DNA of 64,000 bases from Wallemia ichthyophaga EXF-994 (Eukaryota; Basidiomycota; Wallemiomycetes; Wallemiales; Wallemiaceae). Below the pieces are notes generated by a model. It ran no database searches, was not told the origin of the DNA, and saw nothing but the letters and a program-made list of their open reading frames with translations. A program made the translations under genes and the position numbers. The stretch lies in assembly GCF_000400465.1 (NCBI RefSeq), contig NW_008806276.1:372001-436000 (forward strand). Direction: 5' to 3'. Within the stretch, counting starts at the first letter, position 1, and every line of letters starts with the position of its first letter. This document shows positions 41,706 through 55,299 of the stretch, piece after piece.

Positions 41706-44657
41706 CTACAGCAACGTGAAATTACTTAAATCCTCCGATGGCAAGAAATACGCTTCCGTGCCTGTGTTTGTTAATCCAAGATCCCCGAGGTTTGTCTCCT
41801 GGAGCCACAACGGCAACTCCGTTCCAATTCCCCCTCCTAATCCATTCTCCCCACTCACAAGTGTCGACTGCGAGTTTGGCGTCGACGTCGATGTCTCTAT
41901 ACCCAGCCCGTTGAGCATCACCGGCGACCATCCTTCTTGCTGTTGTTGTGTGCCTTCCATCAAGTTCCACGGTTGTTCCATATGGCCCGTATCGAGCATC
42001 ATCCCATTGCTCATTGGTATATTGTTGGTATTGCTATTGCCATTGTTATGTCCATTAAGATTTGCACCACCACTACCACCACCAATATCACCTCCACTGC
42101 CACTCATCCCTGTCCTTATTCCCACCCCTGCTGGTAAGCTACCTCCTCTACCTAGCTCCGATGGCGTTGCTTGTCGCATACTTCTGTTCAGCATCAGTCT
42201 GAGACTGCGCCCGTACCGACTGGCCGGGGCTATATAATGTAAGTATCACTCATAAAACATCCCTCGCACTCACTTCTAGACAACAACTCTGCCAATATCT
42301 CCACACGTTCCAGTATACTATCCAACTGCAAATCTTCAGGGAACAATTTGGCGAGACGGAGCAGGAATGATCCAGCAAATGCGGCACATACGTGAGTGTA
42401 ATGCACTGCGTATTTCAAATTATGCCCGTATTCTCCAGGTTTGATGCAAGCATCAAGGCAGTGTTGCGCTGCGCCCATCGCTCGGTGTGCTATCGATCGC
42501 TGCTCCATTGGCATAGTGACTATATCCGAAGGTCCTTTTATGCCCCGCAGTGCAACAGCGTGGTGGAACAGCTCAGCGTATTGACGTTGCACGTACAAAC
42601 TCTGTATGAAAAATTGTTGATCTGGGAATTTGTTTTCTGAATGATTAGATTGTTAGATTTAGCGGTGGTAGTTTGAAATACATTCTATTCACTCACGTAT
42701 GTGTTCCTTCCAATCGTTGAACCATCCGCTGTCACAAATCGTTAGTTACTTCTTGCTTCCTCGCATTGTACACCCACTCAAACTCTACAGTCGCCGATCT
42801 TAGCGTCGCAAAGGTATGCTCATCGACGCGTGCATCAAACGGCTGCAGCTCCGTGTGTACTTTTTCCCTAATCTGCAAGAGCTCCACTGTGCTCACAAGA
42901 CGAAAATCAGTCGGTGTAGCCAGTGGGTGGTCAAGTAATATTCGTGAATGGCTAAGTGTACCCCGATCATCTCTCAAAAAAGCTGTTCGACCAGTACCGA
43001 AGCTAAGCCTGTGCTGGAGTAAGTCGAAATTAGTAGGCGGCTGTAATTCTGCCTTACTGCTGCTCGTGTATATACAGACAGATCCATATCCTTACTGCAG
43101 CAACTATCTGCCGCTCATAATCATCCGCTGGTGAGTTTGTGCTTGGTGTTTTCTTCAAACGTCTAAGCAGCTTGGAGATTGCCTTATCTAGTCCAACCTC
43201 ATACGCTACTCTGACAGCATGTCCTCCAACTAGCCAAGAGTTGTCCTGAAATGCAGAAAACAAAAGCTGGTCATCTGTCAGTTTTGCAGTTGTCTATAAT
43301 ATACCACCCACCAATGCTTGCACAGCTTCCTTCCTCGTCATTTGCAAAAACATTGAGTTTTTCGCTATCTCCCTCGCCTCTCTTTGGCAATCGAGATAGA
43401 GTTGCGTAGGTGCGTTACCTCCATCCATCACTCTAGCCGCTACCATGCAAATAACAGTGACACAGAACGGTGACCTTTTGCGAAGCTCCTCGTAAGTGTC
43501 ATGTGTGGGATCAAATAAGGGCAAGAACTTGTGACATTCTTCGAAATATCTAAACAATGGTGAGTTGAAAAGGTGAAGCGAAAATTAGCAGTCTCACATC
43601 TTGAAAAGCTCTCTCGCGGTCTGATCTGAAACTACACCCTTAGTGACAACATCTGCGTAGGCATGTGGTGGGTCACATTTTTTTTTTCGCTTGTTGCGTC
43701 CAGTCGACAGTGGGTTATCAGCCATATCTTTCCGCTTTGAAGGTAGGAATGAGTCGGACGGTTGTGTGAATGAGTGATGCGGGAGTTTTGATTGTGGTTG
43801 ATCATCAGAAGCACTCGCATTAGCCCTAAGCAAGGCTTGTTCTTTAGCCTCTATAGCTTCTGTAGCGTGTCGTTCAGCAGCAGCATCAGCAAGCCCTCTA
43901 AGCACTTCTATGGGAGCAACCAGAGCTGAAGACGGGAGTTCTTCCTCATCGTCTGACGAAGCAGCCGATGTGACTGTAGAATGAAAGTACTGTCGCTTCG
44001 AATTTCTAGGCGATGCAAAGGCATGGAAGGGTCGTGAATGATGGGAAGATGGAAATGCGCCAGGAACTGGATGTGGGTGATGTTGTGATGAATCTAAAAA
44101 ATGTGTGCCTTGGGGAGTGTGTCTCATCCCCGTAGAATCCTCCACAGGGCGTTTCAGGGGGAATTGCTCAGCGGGAGCAGCCAGATGATGTAACTGTGGC
44201 TGAGAAGCTGAAGCTTGAGCAGATCCGAATGGGGAATTATCCAATGATTGTGGTTGTGCCTTGTTCGTAGACCGGAAAAAGCCGACGAGTTCGAACAAAT
44301 TAGAACTCATTGACGAAACTTGCATTTCAAGACTTCTTATGCGCTCCAGACCAGCTTCGCCGATAGCCGTTGAATCCCTCGCTGGCTTTTCGAAAGTACA
44401 CGGAATGTTAGCAGATTTACAGCGCACGCATGGCGGATCGTCTGCATTCTGACATCGCATTTTTTGCTTGCGGCATTGATCGCAGGCGCCTGAGATAAGG
44501 ACTTGTTAGGAGCTGTGTCACCCCACGCAGGACAGAATCAAGACTCACGGGAGACGCGCGTGACAACCTTCTTGATACCGTCGGCTGCGCTGTTGCCGTT
44601 GCCGGCGCTGACACTGCCGCTGCCGTCCTTCTTCGCCGTCTTCGGTCTCGCTGACAT
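41706..44657 (-). CDS. Zn2Cys6 fungal-specific transcription factor
   Basis: Eight exons (44657-44549, 44489-43598, 43549-43312, 43266-43058, 43008-42772, 42728-42697, 42636-42274, 42229-41706) give 867 residues. The binuclear zinc cluster straddles the first intron: R-ACDQCRKQKMRC, then CVRCKSANIPC, followed by a coiled-coil-like segment. The centre holds the 'fungal_trans' regulatory domain (YFEECHKFLPLFD; DNSWLVGGHAVRVAYEVGLD; LSFGTGR), and the Gly/Asn-rich C terminus may activate transcription. Introns are 43-60 nt; one exon is just 32 nt, and the donor GTACAA at 42771 is non-standard. The targets cannot be predicted. Confidence 0.85.
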
Positions 44658-44755
44658 TTGGTGGGGAGCGTTGGGGAGTTGCGGAGATAGCTCTTTCGCA
44701 AACGACGACGACGTACCTGAAAACGAATAAAAATAAAAATTGGAATCTAACGAAT

Positions 44756-46935
44756 ATGTCTATACCGTTCCCGACGCTCAATGAGACTGAGGCTGATTCG
44801 TTTACCGCTTTCTCCGCATCGACTTTGCCGGCAGCATCCGCTGAGCCACGTCGACCGCTCCGGAGCAAGAACAGACCAACGGCATTCTACGGCTCACCAA
44901 ATCCACGAGCACCCCCACAGCCATTCTCTAGATCTGCTGCTAAGAGAGAGTCTGTCATGGCATTGGGCTCAATCCAGCACCTACAGCATTTATACGCAAA
45001 GAATGGCCTGGCGAGCAAGGCAAGGCCTCACAATGTTACGCACGCCTCTGACGTAGTCCTCGCTCTCGGTCCCAGCGCTGCAGAAGAAGGCATGCTCGAG
45101 CCTCCACCGAGAGTGCAGCTCCCACCGTCACCTGATACGCCAATACTGGAAACTAGCAGCTGGAATAAGCCTCAGTCACCCGATGTCGCCCCTCAAACTG
45201 ATCCAGAGCTCCTCAAGCCAGCTGTCGAACGTGACATCACCCACATTAAGAAGCTTTGGAATTTAGAACCGAAAGAGTCACATCCGTCTGTGAATATACT
45301 CGAACTGCTGAAATCTACCATATCCACCATTCGCTCGGTTCAGCAGTACGCTATGGCTCTCCCATTTGACCACGTCTCTACGCCCACGACATCATCACAG
45401 GCAGCTATCGGACATAGAAGACTACCAACGCTTCGCTCTATCTCTTACAATATATCCACAGCTTCGCGTCAGTTCAGACCACCAAACCCACGTAAGACTC
45501 GTGCGTCACTAGGATCTACCACTCAGAACGACTTCCTTGACCCGCTTGCACTTGTCCGTAGCAGTGCTTTGGAGGTACTCTCCGCTCTGCAAGACATCGA
45601 AGAGCGCTGTCGCGTCGAAAACACCTCCACCTCCACCTTGACATCTCCCAACCACGTCAATGCTGACAACTTCATCCAGTCTATCAGCGATCAATCACAA
45701 CTCGAGACATTGGAAACTGCAGAATACCACCAAAATGAAAACTCATTTGCTCAGATACCTTTGATCGAACATCCTATAGCTGAGACGTCGTTGAAGACAG
45801 ATGCTACTGGTAATACCACTGGTGCGGCATCTATTGCCACGCATTACACTGGATCCGGCAAACCTGTTCCAGTGTGGCAAGACTACGAGTCTCCAGATAT
45901 CAACTCACTCACCAACGCCGAAGAGGCGGGAGACAGGCCAGCTCGCGAACGGTGGGAAGAGCGCTTACTCAACTCTAATGGATACATATACAAAGATGGT
46001 GTGAACATCAAGTTAGATTTCGACAAGGAGCGCAAAATTACAGCGAAATACGTCGCTTTGGTTGAGAAAATGTTCCTAGATACCGTCAAGGCTAAACCAA
46101 GACACTCGAGTCCAACTATTTTATCGTCACCTATAAAAACATCTGATAATCATCTTGGTGATGCATTACAGGATATGGCGATGTGTGATTACACCAATAT
46201 TAGCCAAGATGGCGGTGATGAGAGCCATCTACCCACCTGGGCGCAGAAGAAGCTATACCAGAGTGATCCATTAGGTGAGCCTTGTTTGTATAGCTTTGTA
46301 ATTCGCTGATGCGATACTAGGCCGCTTATACGCACTTCTCGTTTCCTTTTTGCCAGACAGTCTGAACCAGCTGTTGCCATCGCCTGTCAAAGACCCGGTA
46401 GCATTTATGGATAGACTGTCTGATGGACAGATGCTGTGCATTGTATTCAACAGTGTTCTTCGTAGGTCACGAAGACCTTGGGGATTCATACCACCACAGG
46501 ATATACACGACATAACAGGCCTCGAGAAGGAGGAGGGCGATGAGACTACGAAAACATCCAAATCTAAAACAAGTTGGACATTCCGTCGGACTGACAATTT
46601 GCGTATCTGGGCAGCGTGAGTTGAAATTCATTACCCAATTCATCACTCATACCACTTAAAGCGCCCTTAAATTAAGATATCTTATATCACTCTCGCCATC
46701 AATATTACCAACAATACCCCATATACTCACCAACAAACCGCCGTCGCTGGAGGAAGGCGACAAGGATAGCTCATCACCACTAATCGCATCGCTGTTGGGA
46801 TTGACAAGGTCATCCTTCAACGCTAAAGCTGTTGCTCAAAGATTTGAGGGTTGGGAAACCTCTCTCGGTTACGCAACTGGACGATACGTGGAAGCTGTTG
46901 TACATGAATATAGACTACAAGAGGGATTTAATTGA
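44756..46935 (+). CDS. uncharacterised fungal protein with C-terminal calponin-homology-like region
   Basis: Three exons (44756-46274, 46321-46615, 46662-46935; both introns 46 nt) give 695 residues. The first 150 residues are disordered and Pro-rich. The middle is helical (KKLWNLE; ILELLKSTISTIRSV). The last 220 residues hold LLPSPVKDPVAFMDRLSDGQMLC, FNSVLRRSRRPWGFIP and DNLRIWAAALKLRYLISL, a pattern like a divergent calponin-homology fold (DG..LC..N and N...W..A). I do not recognise a named family; a cytoskeletal or septal role would be only a guess. It is divergent from the Zn2Cys6 gene with 98 bases between starts. Confidence 0.75.
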
Positions 46936-47040
46936 GTCATGCATCGCATCTTATATTTTATATAAAAAGAACCAATAAAGTAGATTGCATAATTCGAGAA
47001 ATACAAGACGAGAAAAGAGAAAAGTCTATACAGATGATGA

Positions 47041-50000
47041 TTAATTTTTACGCTCCTCAGGCACAAACTCCTTCCATGACTTAACTTCGGAAGGAATCTT
47101 ACCCTCTCTATAGCCCTCTAAACCGCCAACAGGCATCTTCTTTTCGAGAGCGTCGACGAAGAGCTCGGCAAGTTTAGCGTTGTTGAACAAAGGTAAACCG
47201 AAATCGACGCAGTTACGACGAGCTACGTAATCCTCATCGACTGTGTCTTTACCGCGAGACTTAGAGAGGTTAACGACGAACTGAATTTCGTGATCGTCGA
47301 ACACTTCACGTAATTTACGCTTATCTTTAGTAGGGAAGAAGATACGTTTTGTAGGTGAAAGACCTGATTGATTGAGATGAGTCTCAACGTCTGCATTAGA
47401 GCAGTACATTTTGAATCCTAGTTTTGTGAGTTTTTCAGAAACAGATTTGAGCTCTGGCTTGGCGATATCTCCACCGACCAGAACACCTTTGCCAGCTTTA
47501 GGAATGCGGAATCCATTAGTAGATGCCAACGAAGCCCAGTAAGCTTCGTGGATATCTTTACCAAATGAGGCTACTTCACCAGTAGATGCCATCTCGACGC
47601 CGAGATATGGATCAGCACCAGCCAATCTGGTCCAAGAGAATTGAGGTACCTTGATAGCAACGTAATCTCTCTTTTCAGCCATCAAATCGACTGGAGCTGG
47701 TACATTCTTACCAACAATTGCAGCAGTAGCGATATCGATAAAGTTAGTTCCAAGAACCTTACTAACGAATGGGAATGATCTTGATGCACGTAAGTTACAT
47801 TCGATAACCTTGAGTTCAGGCTGTGAGCCATTTTCGCCAGCCTTGCGAATGACTTGCATGTTGAATGGGCCAGAAATCCTAAATGCTTTGGCAACCTTCT
47901 GTGCAATCTCCTTGTAGCGTGGCATTTCAGTTTCTGGCAAAGAAAATGGTGGGAGAGCAAGAGTTGCATCACCAGAATGCACACCAGCGTTCTCAACGTG
48001 CTCAGATACAGCATGAACGAGCAATTCACCCTTGTGGGCAACAGCATCGACATCGATTTCTTGAGCACTATCAATAAATTGAGAAACAACAACAGGGTGG
48101 TCTGGTGATACATTTGCTGCTGCAGAAAGGTTGTGCTCGAGAGTTGTTTCATCATATACAACATTCATCGCTGCACCTGATAAAACGTACGATGGTCTAA
48201 TCAGCACTGGGTAACCAACCTTAGAGGCAAATGCCTTGGCGTCGTTAAGTGTAGCTGCCTCAACCCATGCTGGTTGGTCGACATTGATTGAATCCAAAAC
48301 ACTCGAGAATTTGTGACGATCCTCTGCCATATCAATGTCTTCTGGGGCAGTACCAAGGACGTTGACGCCTGATTGCTTAAGACGAAGAGCAATGTTTTGT
48401 GGGAGTTGACCACCGACAGATATGATGACACCCTCTGCCTTTTCGAGTTCGTAGATATCCATCACACGCTCCCATCCAAGTTCTTCAAAGTAGAGACGGT
48501 CAGCTTCGTCGAAGTCAGTAGAGACAGTTTCTGGGTTATACTGTGCAAAGTGTAAGAAAGGATAAAATAAAAACCAACACACTCACGTTAATCATGATGG
48601 TCTTCTTGTCCATACCGCGGACTGCACGAGCACAAGTAACAGCGCACCAATCGAACTCAACAGACGAGCCGATTCTGTAGACACCAGATCCAAGAACCAT
48701 AGTACCGTTGTCGTTGAACTCGAGATCGTGTGATTGGGCATTGTATGTCGTGTAGAGGTAGTTAGTGTGAGCAGGGAACTCAGCAGCCAGAGTATCGATT
48801 CTCTTGACGAATGGTGTGATTCCAAGATCTTTTCTGGTCTTTCTAACATCACCTTCGGTGGACTTGGTGAGAGAGGCAATCTGAGTGTCGGCGAAACCAG
48901 CTCTCTTTGATTGGTATAAAAGCTCCCTGTTAACAGCATCAAGTCCAGAAAGGGAAGAGAGATGCTTGTGGATTTGAACAATGTTGTCGAGCTTGTAGAG
49001 ATACCAGCGATCAATCTTGGTGAGATTATGGAGCATTTCGACTGTGTAACCCTTATTGATCATAGCGTGTGCAATAGCAAACAGTCTACGGTCATTAGGT
49101 TGGATGAGCTGAGCATCGAGATCTTCTGGTTGCCAATAAGCTTCGAATCCATGGTAATTTGGATCGACTTGACGAACAGCCTTTTGAAGAGATTCTTCGA
49201 ATGTACGACCGATAGCCATAACTTCACCAACTGATTTCATAGACGATCCAGTATCACGTTGGACATGTTGGAACTTGGCCAAATCCCACTTTGGAATTTT
49301 GGTAACGATGTAGTCAAGAGATGGCTCGAAACATGCAGTTGTCGTCTTAGTCACGGCGTTTGGAAGCTCAGGGAGAGTATGGCCGAGACCAATCTTTGCA
49401 GCCGTGTACGCGAGAGGGTAACCGGTAGCTTTTGAAGCGAGAGCGGATGAACGCGAGAGACGTGCATTCATTTCAATGACCATGTACTGCTTGCTGTGTG
49501 GATCAAGGGCGTATTGAACGTTACACTCACCAACGACACCGACGTGACGAACAATCTTCGCAGCAGCTGAACGGAGCATGTGATATTCAGCATCAGTGAG
49601 CGTTTGGGATGGAGCTACGACGATAGAGTCACCAGTGTGGACACCGAGTGGGTCAAAATTCTCCATATTGCAGCAAATGATGACATTGTCTGCCGCATCT
49701 CTCACTACTTCATACTCAACTTCTTTCCAACCCTTCAAAGACTTTTCGATAAGAACTTGAGGACTTAAGCTGAGAGATTTAGCTGAGAGATCGCGCAGTT
49801 CGTCTTCGTTGTTGGCGAAACCAGAACCAAGACCACCGAGGGAGAAGGCGGAACGGAGGATGACAGGGTAACCGATCTTCTGAGCGGCATCAAGGGCGGC
49901 AGGAACGGTACCGACAGCTGTAGATTGAGCAGCTGGAATGTCGATTTCATTTAAAGCCTGTACGAACAAGTCCCTGTCCTCGGAAACTTCCAAAGTTCTA

Positions 50001-50619
50001 ATTGGGGTACCGAGAACTTGAACGCCCAATCTTTCAAACAAACCCATTTTATCGAGAGCTACACCGACGTTGAGTGCCGACTGACCGCCGAAAGTCAAAA
50101 AGATACCGTCTGGGCGTTCTTTCTCGAGAATAGCAGCAACGTAATCAGGAGTAACGGGAAGGAAGTAAATCTGATGAGCCAACTCATGGGATGTTTGAAT
50201 TGTAGCGATATTTGGGTTTACGAGGAGTACTTCGATACCAGATTCTCTAAGGGCTTTGATAGCTTGGGATCCTGAACAACTGTAAGCGAAAACAAAACCA
50301 ATTGTATGTGTAGGTGCTCACCAGAATAATCGAATTCACCTGCTTGTCCAATTGACAAACCGCCAGAGCCGACGACTAAAACTCTCTTAACGTTTGGCTT
50401 GTCGATCTTTGGGAGGACAGCAGCTGAGATTTTTCTAGCGAGCTCAGAAGGACTATTCATCTCACCGCCGCCGCTATCTCCGCCTCCGAGGACAGAAGAC
50501 TGTGCAACGGCAGATCTAGTGGTGGTGGTACCAAGAGATCTCTTAGCTAAGCTTGTTGGGTGTATATATGTAGGCTTATTCAAGCTTGAGAATGTCCTTA
50601 TTGAACGCCTGGTCAGCAT
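47041..50619 (-). CDS. CPA2: arginine-specific carbamoyl-phosphate synthase, large subunit
   Basis: Three exons (50619-50322, 50271-48587, 48540-47041; introns 50 and 46 nt) give 1160 residues. The N-terminal 50 residues ([15 protein letters not shown]...) look like a mitochondrial presequence; then come [21 protein letters not shown] and the two ATP-grasp halves, with [36 protein letters not shown] and [21 protein letters not shown] in the first and [20 protein letters not shown] and [17 protein letters not shown] in the second. A methylglyoxal-synthase-like regulatory domain closes it. The enzyme makes carbamoyl phosphate for arginine with a small Cpa1 subunit. No glutaminase domain is present, as expected for CPA2. 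Its 3' end faces the CH-like gene, 105 bases away. Confidence 0.95.
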
Positions 50620-50817
50620 CTTTCGGTGGTCTCGTCGTCGTTGAGTAAGAAGAGTTGAGTCATTAGATATAAAATTTATTCTTTATTCTTAGTACAATGT
50701 GAAAGCATTGCTTAGATCTTTTATACGCTGTGGTTGCTGAGTGATGCTCACAACGTCGACTATCTCTTGCATCCCGCCCACCGTTGCTTTGTCTAGCGTT
50801 GATTTGTGCTTACATAG

Positions 50818-53425
50818 CTAGCGCAAGTCAGTCTTATCTGATAAGCCTAAGGCAACACCCACAAGATTCCCATATGCTGCAAATAACCTGTATATCGTTT
50901 CTTCGTCGTTTGATCCATTTTCTAATGTCTTCTTCTTTTAGATAACGTTTCGCAAAATAAGTCCGATGACTCACTTTGGAAATTACCCTTAGTATTCTGT
51001 TATATGTTGGTGTAGCTAGATCCGTCGATAGCGATAACACAGTCATACTTTGGTTTGTTAGATGTTTCGACGTGAGTGCATCCCCTCACTTGAACAATAA
51101 GGACGAGAGCGCAATCTTGGCAAGCTTGTTTAAGGTGCCAAAAGGTATGCCGTCGAGGTATTTAAGGAGCTGCAGGAATTACGAGTTAGATTGATTCCTT
51201 CTATCCTTCGATCCTTCTTCGTGACCCACCTCGTCCGCTGTAACACCTCTTGTCTTGCGACCTGCTTCATTGCCGAACGTGTTAGCAAGTGCTCTCAACG
51301 ACAACATCTGCCGTGTCTGAAGAGACTTGATGTTGCTCTCATCAGTTGAACTCGTTTGCTGGACGAATTCGGCCGCGTCGAGCAGAGTTGCTGTGACGTC
51401 ATTACTCGAAGCAACAAGACCAGAACGCGAAGCGAGAGCTCTGAGCAAGTCGAGCACTGATTTTAGTCAGTAGAATTCTGGAAGTGTGCATTATGACAAC
51501 AGCAAACTCACATGGGAAGATATCGCTCTTTGGCCAGGTACGGAGAGCGTGTAACAAGACACTTAAATCAGATACATCTACTTCCGCTGCTGGATTTGAT
51601 TCCATGACATACTTACCCAGTCTCTCTATACTGCCTAACTGGGTATTATCGAGTGGGTGTTTAGCACCGCCGTTGAGCTGACGGAGCTTGTCGAGCATAG
51701 CGGGAACATTGGCCTGGATGAATGTCAAGTAAGGACCTTTGATTGGGAGGGGAGAGTTATTAGATGTTGATGCACTTGCACCTGCGTTCGAGCCAGTGTA
51801 TGGATCTTGCAAATTGGTGGATGATGGCGGTGGAGCTGGGTTGCTTTGGTATCTGGAAGTGCCTAAATTAGCCGCGTCAGCTATTACGTTTCCCATTTTC
51901 CTTCTCTAACACGAACACGCACCTGTGTAAGGATCGACATACTCCGCAGAGCCCTGACCGAGTTGGACACCTGAGGTATTCGACTCTATGAATTTGACAG
52001 TCTCGTCCAAGTACGTAAGAGGGAGGAGGTTCTTTTCGAGGAAACGTTGTGCAGCGATGTAAGGATTTTCGCTGACGTTGTAGGGTAGTTTTAGGGGTGG
52101 TTTACCGTCTTCGATGTCTACATCAAACACGTAATCGTAATCCTTCCCATCAGTGTGTTTAACTCTGTTGGATGGATCGACGCCGCCAGCTGCGTCGACG
52201 ACCTCTCCGATCTTCTTCCATGTCTGCTCGCCAGCTGACCATGAATGCGCGGATACTGTCTGCGCATCCTTAACCAGCATCACGTGGCCGTCGCGCTTGC
52301 CGGGCTGCTGTAGGGATTCTGGGCTTTTGACGTCGTTCGCGTTAATGCCGTTCGACGAGCGGCTGTGAATGTGTGAGACGAATCTGTGTGAGATAATCGA
52401 CGTACGAGCTTATCGTGGATCCAGCCACAAGATTATCGTATGTCTAAGTGTGAGCGGTGCGTGTGAGTGTGAGTGTGGATGCAAAGAAGAAGGCAACCCA
52501 CCTTGAGAGCGTCTTGGTGTGCGATTCTCGCAGGATCCACCGACCACACACGCACAATGCCGTCACTAGATGCGCTCGCAATGTCGCCATTTTCTGCCGC
52601 AGCGACAGACCAAACGGAGGTGGAAGGATGTATGATTGTCTGGACGCATTCACCATCTTGCCACACCTTTACAGAGCGGTCTTCGCCAGCAGAGACGATT
52701 CCACCAGAGGGGAGAGTGGCGAGAGCGTAGATAAACTCCGTGTGTCCATGCATAGACATGATATTCTCGCCGTCGAAAGTCCAAAGTTTGATCTGGAGGT
52801 CGTTGGAAGCGGAAGCGAAGCCTATGGCATGGTTGAGGATGGTGAGTGAACGTACAGCGTCATCGTGTGCGTTCTGAATGGAGTGTACAGGCTTAGCACT
52901 GTCTAAATCCCAGATGACGATGGATTTGTCGGCGGAGGCTGTGATGACGTGTTTGTTATCGGGGGTGAATTTCACAGACCAGACTGCTTGAGAGTGAGCA
53001 GCTAAGCAGGCAACTTGGACGCCCTGATTCCATATGCGCGCTGTAGTGTCCCAGCTTCCAGTGGCTACGAGGCCAGTAGCGGAGGTGTCTATTGAGCATA
53101 CGTTGGCAGAGTGGCCGAGGAGGGTGTAAGCGGGGACAGATATGTGGTTACTGGTGGTGTTATGCTCGTATTTGTGGAGGTTTACGAGACTGTCTTGACT
53201 ACCGGTGGCCACGAGATCAGCAGCTGCAAGCCAACCAACGCTGTTGACGTAGTTGTCGTGTGTGCTGATCGTCGCCGTGGCTGACCAATCAGAATCCTCG
53301 CCACGCTTCCAAACGATCGCAGTATTATCTCTCGACCCGGAGATGAGCGTGTTCCTGTCGATGAAGCTAACAGCCTTCACATCTTGGCTGTGGCCTATAA
53401 GCTCCTGCGATAATTTGTAGTTCAT
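50818..53425 (-). CDS. DOA1: Doa1/Ufd3/PLAA, WD40-PFU-PUL ubiquitin-binding Cdc48 cofactor
   Basis: Eight exons (53425-52502, 52443-52406, 52362-51923, 51862-51512, 51456-51230, 51169-51090, 51047-50975, 50928-50818) give 747 residues. Seven WD40 blades occupy exon 1 (from LIGHSQDVKAV to SDGIVRVWSVD). The PFU domain in exon 3 has AHSWSAGEQTWKKIGEVV and a DYVFDVDI strand. The PUL domain occupies exons 4-8: GPYLTFIQANVPAMLDKL, DLLRALAS, NKLAKIALSSLLFN and IYRLFAAYGNLVGVALG. Doa1 binds ubiquitin and Cdc48/p97 and controls ubiquitin levels and mitochondrial protein turnover. Introns are 42-60 nt; the last acceptor could also be 3 or 6 nt earlier. The start lies 39 bases from ORC4. Confidence 0.92.
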
Positions 53426-53464
53426 TTCACGTTTTTATGTCTTGGTCGTTCTTGTTCAAGGACC

Positions 53465-55152
53465 ATGACGTCGAAGCGCCAGAGATCTTCTCCACCGGGC
53501 AGATTGCATAACAAGAAATCACGCGTGGCTGTGGCTGTGTCAGATGACACCGACGACGCCGAAGACGCTGACTACTCAGCCCCCTTGCGCCATCTCCAGC
53601 GATCTCTTCTCGCTACTTTCTACGGCTGGCACGCGCAGCCTGGCGATGGCGACGACGGCAGTGAGACGGCTGGTACGATCAGCGACCTGACCGGTGTGTT
53701 ACGTGGGAGTGTAGAGCACGGCGAAGGCAACAGCGTTCTTGTCGTTGGTGGCCGAGGAACCGGCAAGACGTTAGCAGTGCGCAGTGCACTCGCAGCTGTC
53801 CCCACCCGCCGCTTTATTCCCATCCACCTCCACGGCAGTGTCCACACGACCGATAAGATGGCTCTGCGCGAGATGGCGCGGCAGATACGCGCGCAGGGCG
53901 GCACCGTAACCTCGCTCGATGCGCTCCAGTTGCAGGTGGACGAGAACGGGGAGGGCGGAGAGAGCACAGAGCACCCAGAACACACTATCGATATCGGCCA
54001 GAGCACCCTTACCGCTTTGCTCACCCTTCTCGCCGCTTCCGCTCTCCCTATAGTCGTCGTGCTCGATGAATTCGATCTCTTCGCGGCACACGCTAGGCAG
54101 GCTCTGCTTTACTGCCTCCTCGACTGCGCTCAGGGTGGTCGCCGCAGAGGTGGCCTAGCTGTCGTCGGCACGACGTGTAGATTCGTGGGTTGTCTCACCT
54201 TTTCTTTTAGTTTCTTGCTCATTGATTTTTGCGTTGCTCACTCAGGACGCCGTTGATATGCTCGAGAAGAGGGTCAAAAGTCGTTTCTCGCAGCGAATCC
54301 TACACGTATCGAGTCCGCGTACGTGGACAGCGTGGTGCACTCTCGCCCGAAAATCCCTATCTTACCCGCACGTCGAGGATGTAGCCCACGCGAAGCAGTT
54401 GGACAAGTTCAAGACACAGTGGGATGCACACGTAGAGCGACTTTTCGACGATACGCAGTTCGAGCTCGTGCTCAAGATGCTTTTTGACATGCTAGCCGAT
54501 ATCCCAGCGCTGTACCGAGTGTTTGTAGGTGAATGCGGAGAGCGTTTAACGAAATAACTAACAAACACACACCCCATACACTCCAGGCTATACCCATCGC
54601 TAATGCTACACCGGAGAAGGCATTTCCACCTGCGAAAGAATTCCTTGGCGCATACGCTTCGCAGCGTCCCACAGATACATTCTACCTACTCGACACACTC
54701 CCTTTGCCGGCAATCGCGCTCGTGATTGCCGCGAAACAGATCAGCGCACGCGATATGCACACATTTACATTTGAGTTGGTCAATAAGGAATACGACGACT
54801 GGGCGAGAAGGACTATATACGCACCGACAGCCGCCAGTGTGGATATGAACGCGATGACCAACCCTCGCATAGCAATCAGTGTTTGGCCGCGACATATACT
54901 GATGGGGGTGAGTGGTGTTTAGGTACTTTTTTCTGACTGACTTGCTCATACATCACTCTACAGGCATTCGACACACTCGTCCTCCTCAACCTCTTCATCC
55001 CCGTCTCTTCTGCTAGCGCTCTCGCAAGCGGGGAAATGCGCGAGTATGCCACCCACAGATGCGCGCTCGAGAACGGGGAGATAAGACAAGCTGTGGAGAA
55101 ACGGAGGGATCTGCCGACGTCGCTGTATAAATGGGGCCATAGTTGGAATTGA
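53465..55152 (+). CDS. ORC4: origin recognition complex subunit 4
   Basis: Four exons (53465-54184, 54246-54524, 54587-54907, 54964-55152; introns 61, 62, 56 nt) give 502 residues. The AAA+ core shows the Walker A motif VVGGRGTGKT, Walker B VVVLDEFDLFA, ARQALLYCLLD, and, across the first intron, TTCRF-DAVDMLEKRVKSRFS, the sensor/arginine-finger region typical of Orc4. The C-terminal winged helix follows (LLDTLPLPAIALVIAAKQIS; FDTLVLLNLFIPVSS). Orc4 is part of the complex that marks replication origins and loads MCM. An insertion of acidic/Gly residues sits in the first 80 residues. Confidence 0.93.
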
Positions 55153-55299
55153 AGCGTGTATTACTGTAACATAATTTATTTATTTCCTTTTCCGTACAAG
55201 GATTAAACGGGTTAGCGTGTTAGTCTTGTCGCGTCATAACGTAGATTGCCTCTGGGAGCAACGACCACGACGAAGAAATAAGAATTAAAGATAAATAAA

